This document shows, piece after piece, positions 62,823-64,000 of a stretch of DNA of 64,000 nt (position 1 is its first letter; each line of letters starts with the position of its first letter). A program made the position numbers and the translations under genes. The stretch comes from an uncultured Eubacteriales bacterium (GTDB lineage: Bacteria; Bacillota; Clostridia; Oscillospirales; Acutalibacteraceae), in contig CAKUFK010000014.1 of NCBI GenBank assembly GCA_934647945.1, positions 17,093-81,092 on the forward strand, in the 5' to 3' direction. The notes beneath the pieces were generated by a model. That model ran no database searches. It worked only from the letters and a program-made list of their open reading frames with translations, and had not been told where the DNA came from.

Positions 62823-62830
62823 TTACACCT

Positions 62831-62874
62831 AAAACGCCGTAGCAAGGTTGGACAAGCCTTGATATGGCGTTTTT
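62831..62874 (+). terminator. Hairpin terminator at the element end
   Basis: AAAACGCC pairs with GGCGTTTT, with an inner CAAGG/CCTTG stem, followed by TTTT. It would stop transcription entering or leaving the element. Confidence 0.65.
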
Positions 62875-62893
62875 AAGTGAGTAGGATATGTCG

Positions 62894-62923
62894 CCGCAGC
62901 TTGAAAAGAGTTGCGGTTTTTTT
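62894..62923 (+). terminator. Second hairpin terminator at the element end
   Basis: CCGCA (62894-62898) pairs with TGCGG (62912-62916), followed by T7. Confidence 0.65.
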
Positions 62924-63084
62924 ATGCCCGAAAACAGGCGGTAACGTGGAACGTTAGGCGCGAAAAAGCCCTTGCAATACAAGGCTTTTCAGACACAAAA
63001 ACGGCAAAGGCATACTGCAATACCAAAACCGCCGAAAACGGCTTTCTAATATTCCACGCAGACCAAGAGAGGAAGTGATGAAAC

Positions 63085-64000
63085 ATGGCAGTTTTCAGAG
63101 TGGAACGCAATACGGGATATACCGTTATGAGCAACCACCACTTGCGCAATAAGGAACTCACCTTAAAGGCAAAAGGCTTGCTTTCGCAAATGCTGTCTTT
63201 GCCCGAAGATTGGGATTATACCCTTGCGGGCTTATCTCACATCAACCGGGAGAAGATCGACGCAATCCGCGAAGCGGTCAAAGAACTTGAAAAAGCCGGA
63301 TATATCGTGCGCAGCCGGGAACGCGACGAGAAAGGACGTTTGCGCGGTGCGGATTATGTCATATACGAGCAGCCGCAGCCCAAAGAGCCGGAAGCAGCTA
63401 CCAGCGGCGAACAGCCGCCTACATCGGATTTACCTACATTGGAAAATCCAACATTGGATAATCCAACGTTGGAAAAACCTACGTTGGAAAAACCTACGTT
63501 GGAAAATCCAACGCAATTAAATAAAGATATATCAAGTAAAGAACAATCAATTACTGATTTATCAAGTACCCATTCCATTCCTTTCCATTCCCTAAATCCC
63601 TTGCCTTATGAGCAGGACGAAGCGGCTACGCCGCCGGAAAGGAAAAGAACGGAAGCGAAAACAAACAGTGCAATAGAGATTTATCGGGAAATCATCAAAG
63701 AAAACATCGACTATGACATTCTCATTCAAGACCCCAAAATGGATAAAGACCGTTTGGACGAGATTGTAGAAATCATGCTGGAAACCGTCTGCACAGCCCG
63801 AAAGACAATCCGTATCGCCGGGGACGACTACCCCGCCGAACTTGTCAAATCAAAGTTTATGAAGCTGAACAGCAGCCACGTTGAGTTTGTTTTGGACTGC
63901 ATGAGGGAGAACACAACCAAAATCCGCAACATCAAGCAGTATCTAAAAGCGGTGCTGTTCAACGCGCCGAGTACCATTGACAGCTACTATACCGCCCTTG
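63085..64000 (+). CDS. Replication-initiator/DUF6017-like HTH protein (3' partial)
   Basis: The frame stays open from ATG 63085 to the end of the window (over 305 residues), so the 3' end is missing. The N-terminus (MAVFRVERNTGYTVMSNHHL) and the winged-helix region (LKAKGLLSQMLSLPEDWDY, then INREKIDAIREAVKELEKAGY) match helix-turn-helix replication or regulatory proteins of Tn/ICE elements. A low-complexity linker at about residues 117-141 repeats PTLE(N/K)P five times. It is followed by a Ser/Thr-rich stretch and a C-terminal domain starting near NSAIEIYREIIKENID, the DUF6017-type region. AGGAAG lies nine bases upstream. It is presumably the element's replication or mobilisation control gene. 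Confidence 0.8.
   Translation, partial: MAVFRVERNTGYTVMSNHHLRNKELTLKAKGLLSQMLSLPEDWDYTLAGLSHINREKIDAIREAVKELEKAGYIVRSRERDEKGRLRGADYVIYEQPQPKEPEAATSGEQPPTSDLPTLENPTLDNPTLEKPTLEKPTLENPTQLNKDISSKEQSITDLSSTHSIPFHSLNPLPYEQDEAATPPERKRTEAKTNSAIEIYREIIKENIDYDILIQDPKMDKDRLDEIVEIMLETVCTARKTIRIAGDDYPAELVKSKFMKLNSSHVEFVLDCMRENTTKIRNIKQYLKAVLFNAPSTIDSYYTAL

Larger units (their letters stand above)
62750..64000 (+). mobile_element. Left end of a second integrated element
   Basis: From about 62750 the composition drops to clearly lower GC, and two terminator hairpins are followed by a replication-initiator-like gene typical of clostridial conjugative elements. The junction with the collagen-like gene is placed by the change in sequence character only. 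The element runs out of the window, so its recombinase and far end are not visible. Confidence 0.65.

Overview
The window looks like a chromosomal segment of a high-GC member of the Clostridia, probably Oscillospirales or a close relative. The signs are AddAB, RNase Y paired with YmdB, class 1B dihydroorotate dehydrogenase (PyrD with PyrK), a DUF6062 protein, an acyl-CoA dehydratase activase pair, TmcAL, and Symbiobacterium-type meso-diaminopimelate dehydrogenase. Foreign DNA lies at both edges. About 59 kb of mostly housekeeping genes lie between the two foreign ends.

Layout. 1-3.6 kb: the recombination end of an integrated element, with an HTH/zinc-finger protein, a SHOCT protein and two overlapping large serine recombinases. 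It stops just before a tRNA-Ser(GCU). 3.7-6 kb: tRNA-Ser(GCU), ddh and tRNA-Ser(UGA) on one strand, then an AraC-type regulator. 6-13.4 kb: addB-nudix-addA for double-strand break repair and nucleotide-pool cleaning. 13.6-20.8 kb: an SDR epimerase, the phosphate transporter pit with its DUF47 partner, a DUF3810 membrane protein, a DUF6062 protein, an 8-oxoguanine glycosylase and class II fructose-bisphosphate aldolase. 21.2-23.2 kb: a compact three-gene cassette ending in a Shedu-like nuclease, a candidate defence module. 23.3-28.3 kb: a small protein and a 1576-residue exported choice-of-anchor-L/Ig-like protein. 28.6-32.9 kb: response regulator, sensor kinase and GNAT, then glutamate dehydrogenase.

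33.2-43.3 kb is a pyrimidine operon, pyrC-rmuC-pyrF-carA-carB-pyrK-pyrD, with no pyrB or pyrE in the window. Its CarA lacks the whole glutaminase triad: Cys, His and Glu are replaced by Gly, Glu and Ser. Carbamoyl phosphate is therefore probably made from free ammonia. A roughly 360-bp palindrome-rich element sits between rmuC and pyrF. 43.4-47.4 kb: rny-ymdB-glycosyltransferase, with an elaborate hairpin at the 5' end of the rny leader and three tandem 89-bp hairpin repeats after the glycosyltransferase. 47.5-51.9 kb: a two-gene dehydratase activase/dehydratase system. 52-56.8 kb: a divergent secreted locus, with a lipoprotein serpin on one side and a metzincin-like protease plus lipoprotein on the other. 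57-62.3 kb: ackA, tmcAL, a CarD-like regulator, a lower-GC VOC protein, an mscL with a zinc-ribbon tail and an SGNH hydrolase.

At 62.5 kb a collagen-like GXT-repeat protein appears to be cut off by a second, lower-GC mobile element. That element's replication-initiator-like gene runs off the end of the window. Starts were usually moved downstream to the ATG, GTG or TTG with a proper ribosome binding site. Several sigma-A-like promoters with 17-18-base spacers could be read directly and are listed.
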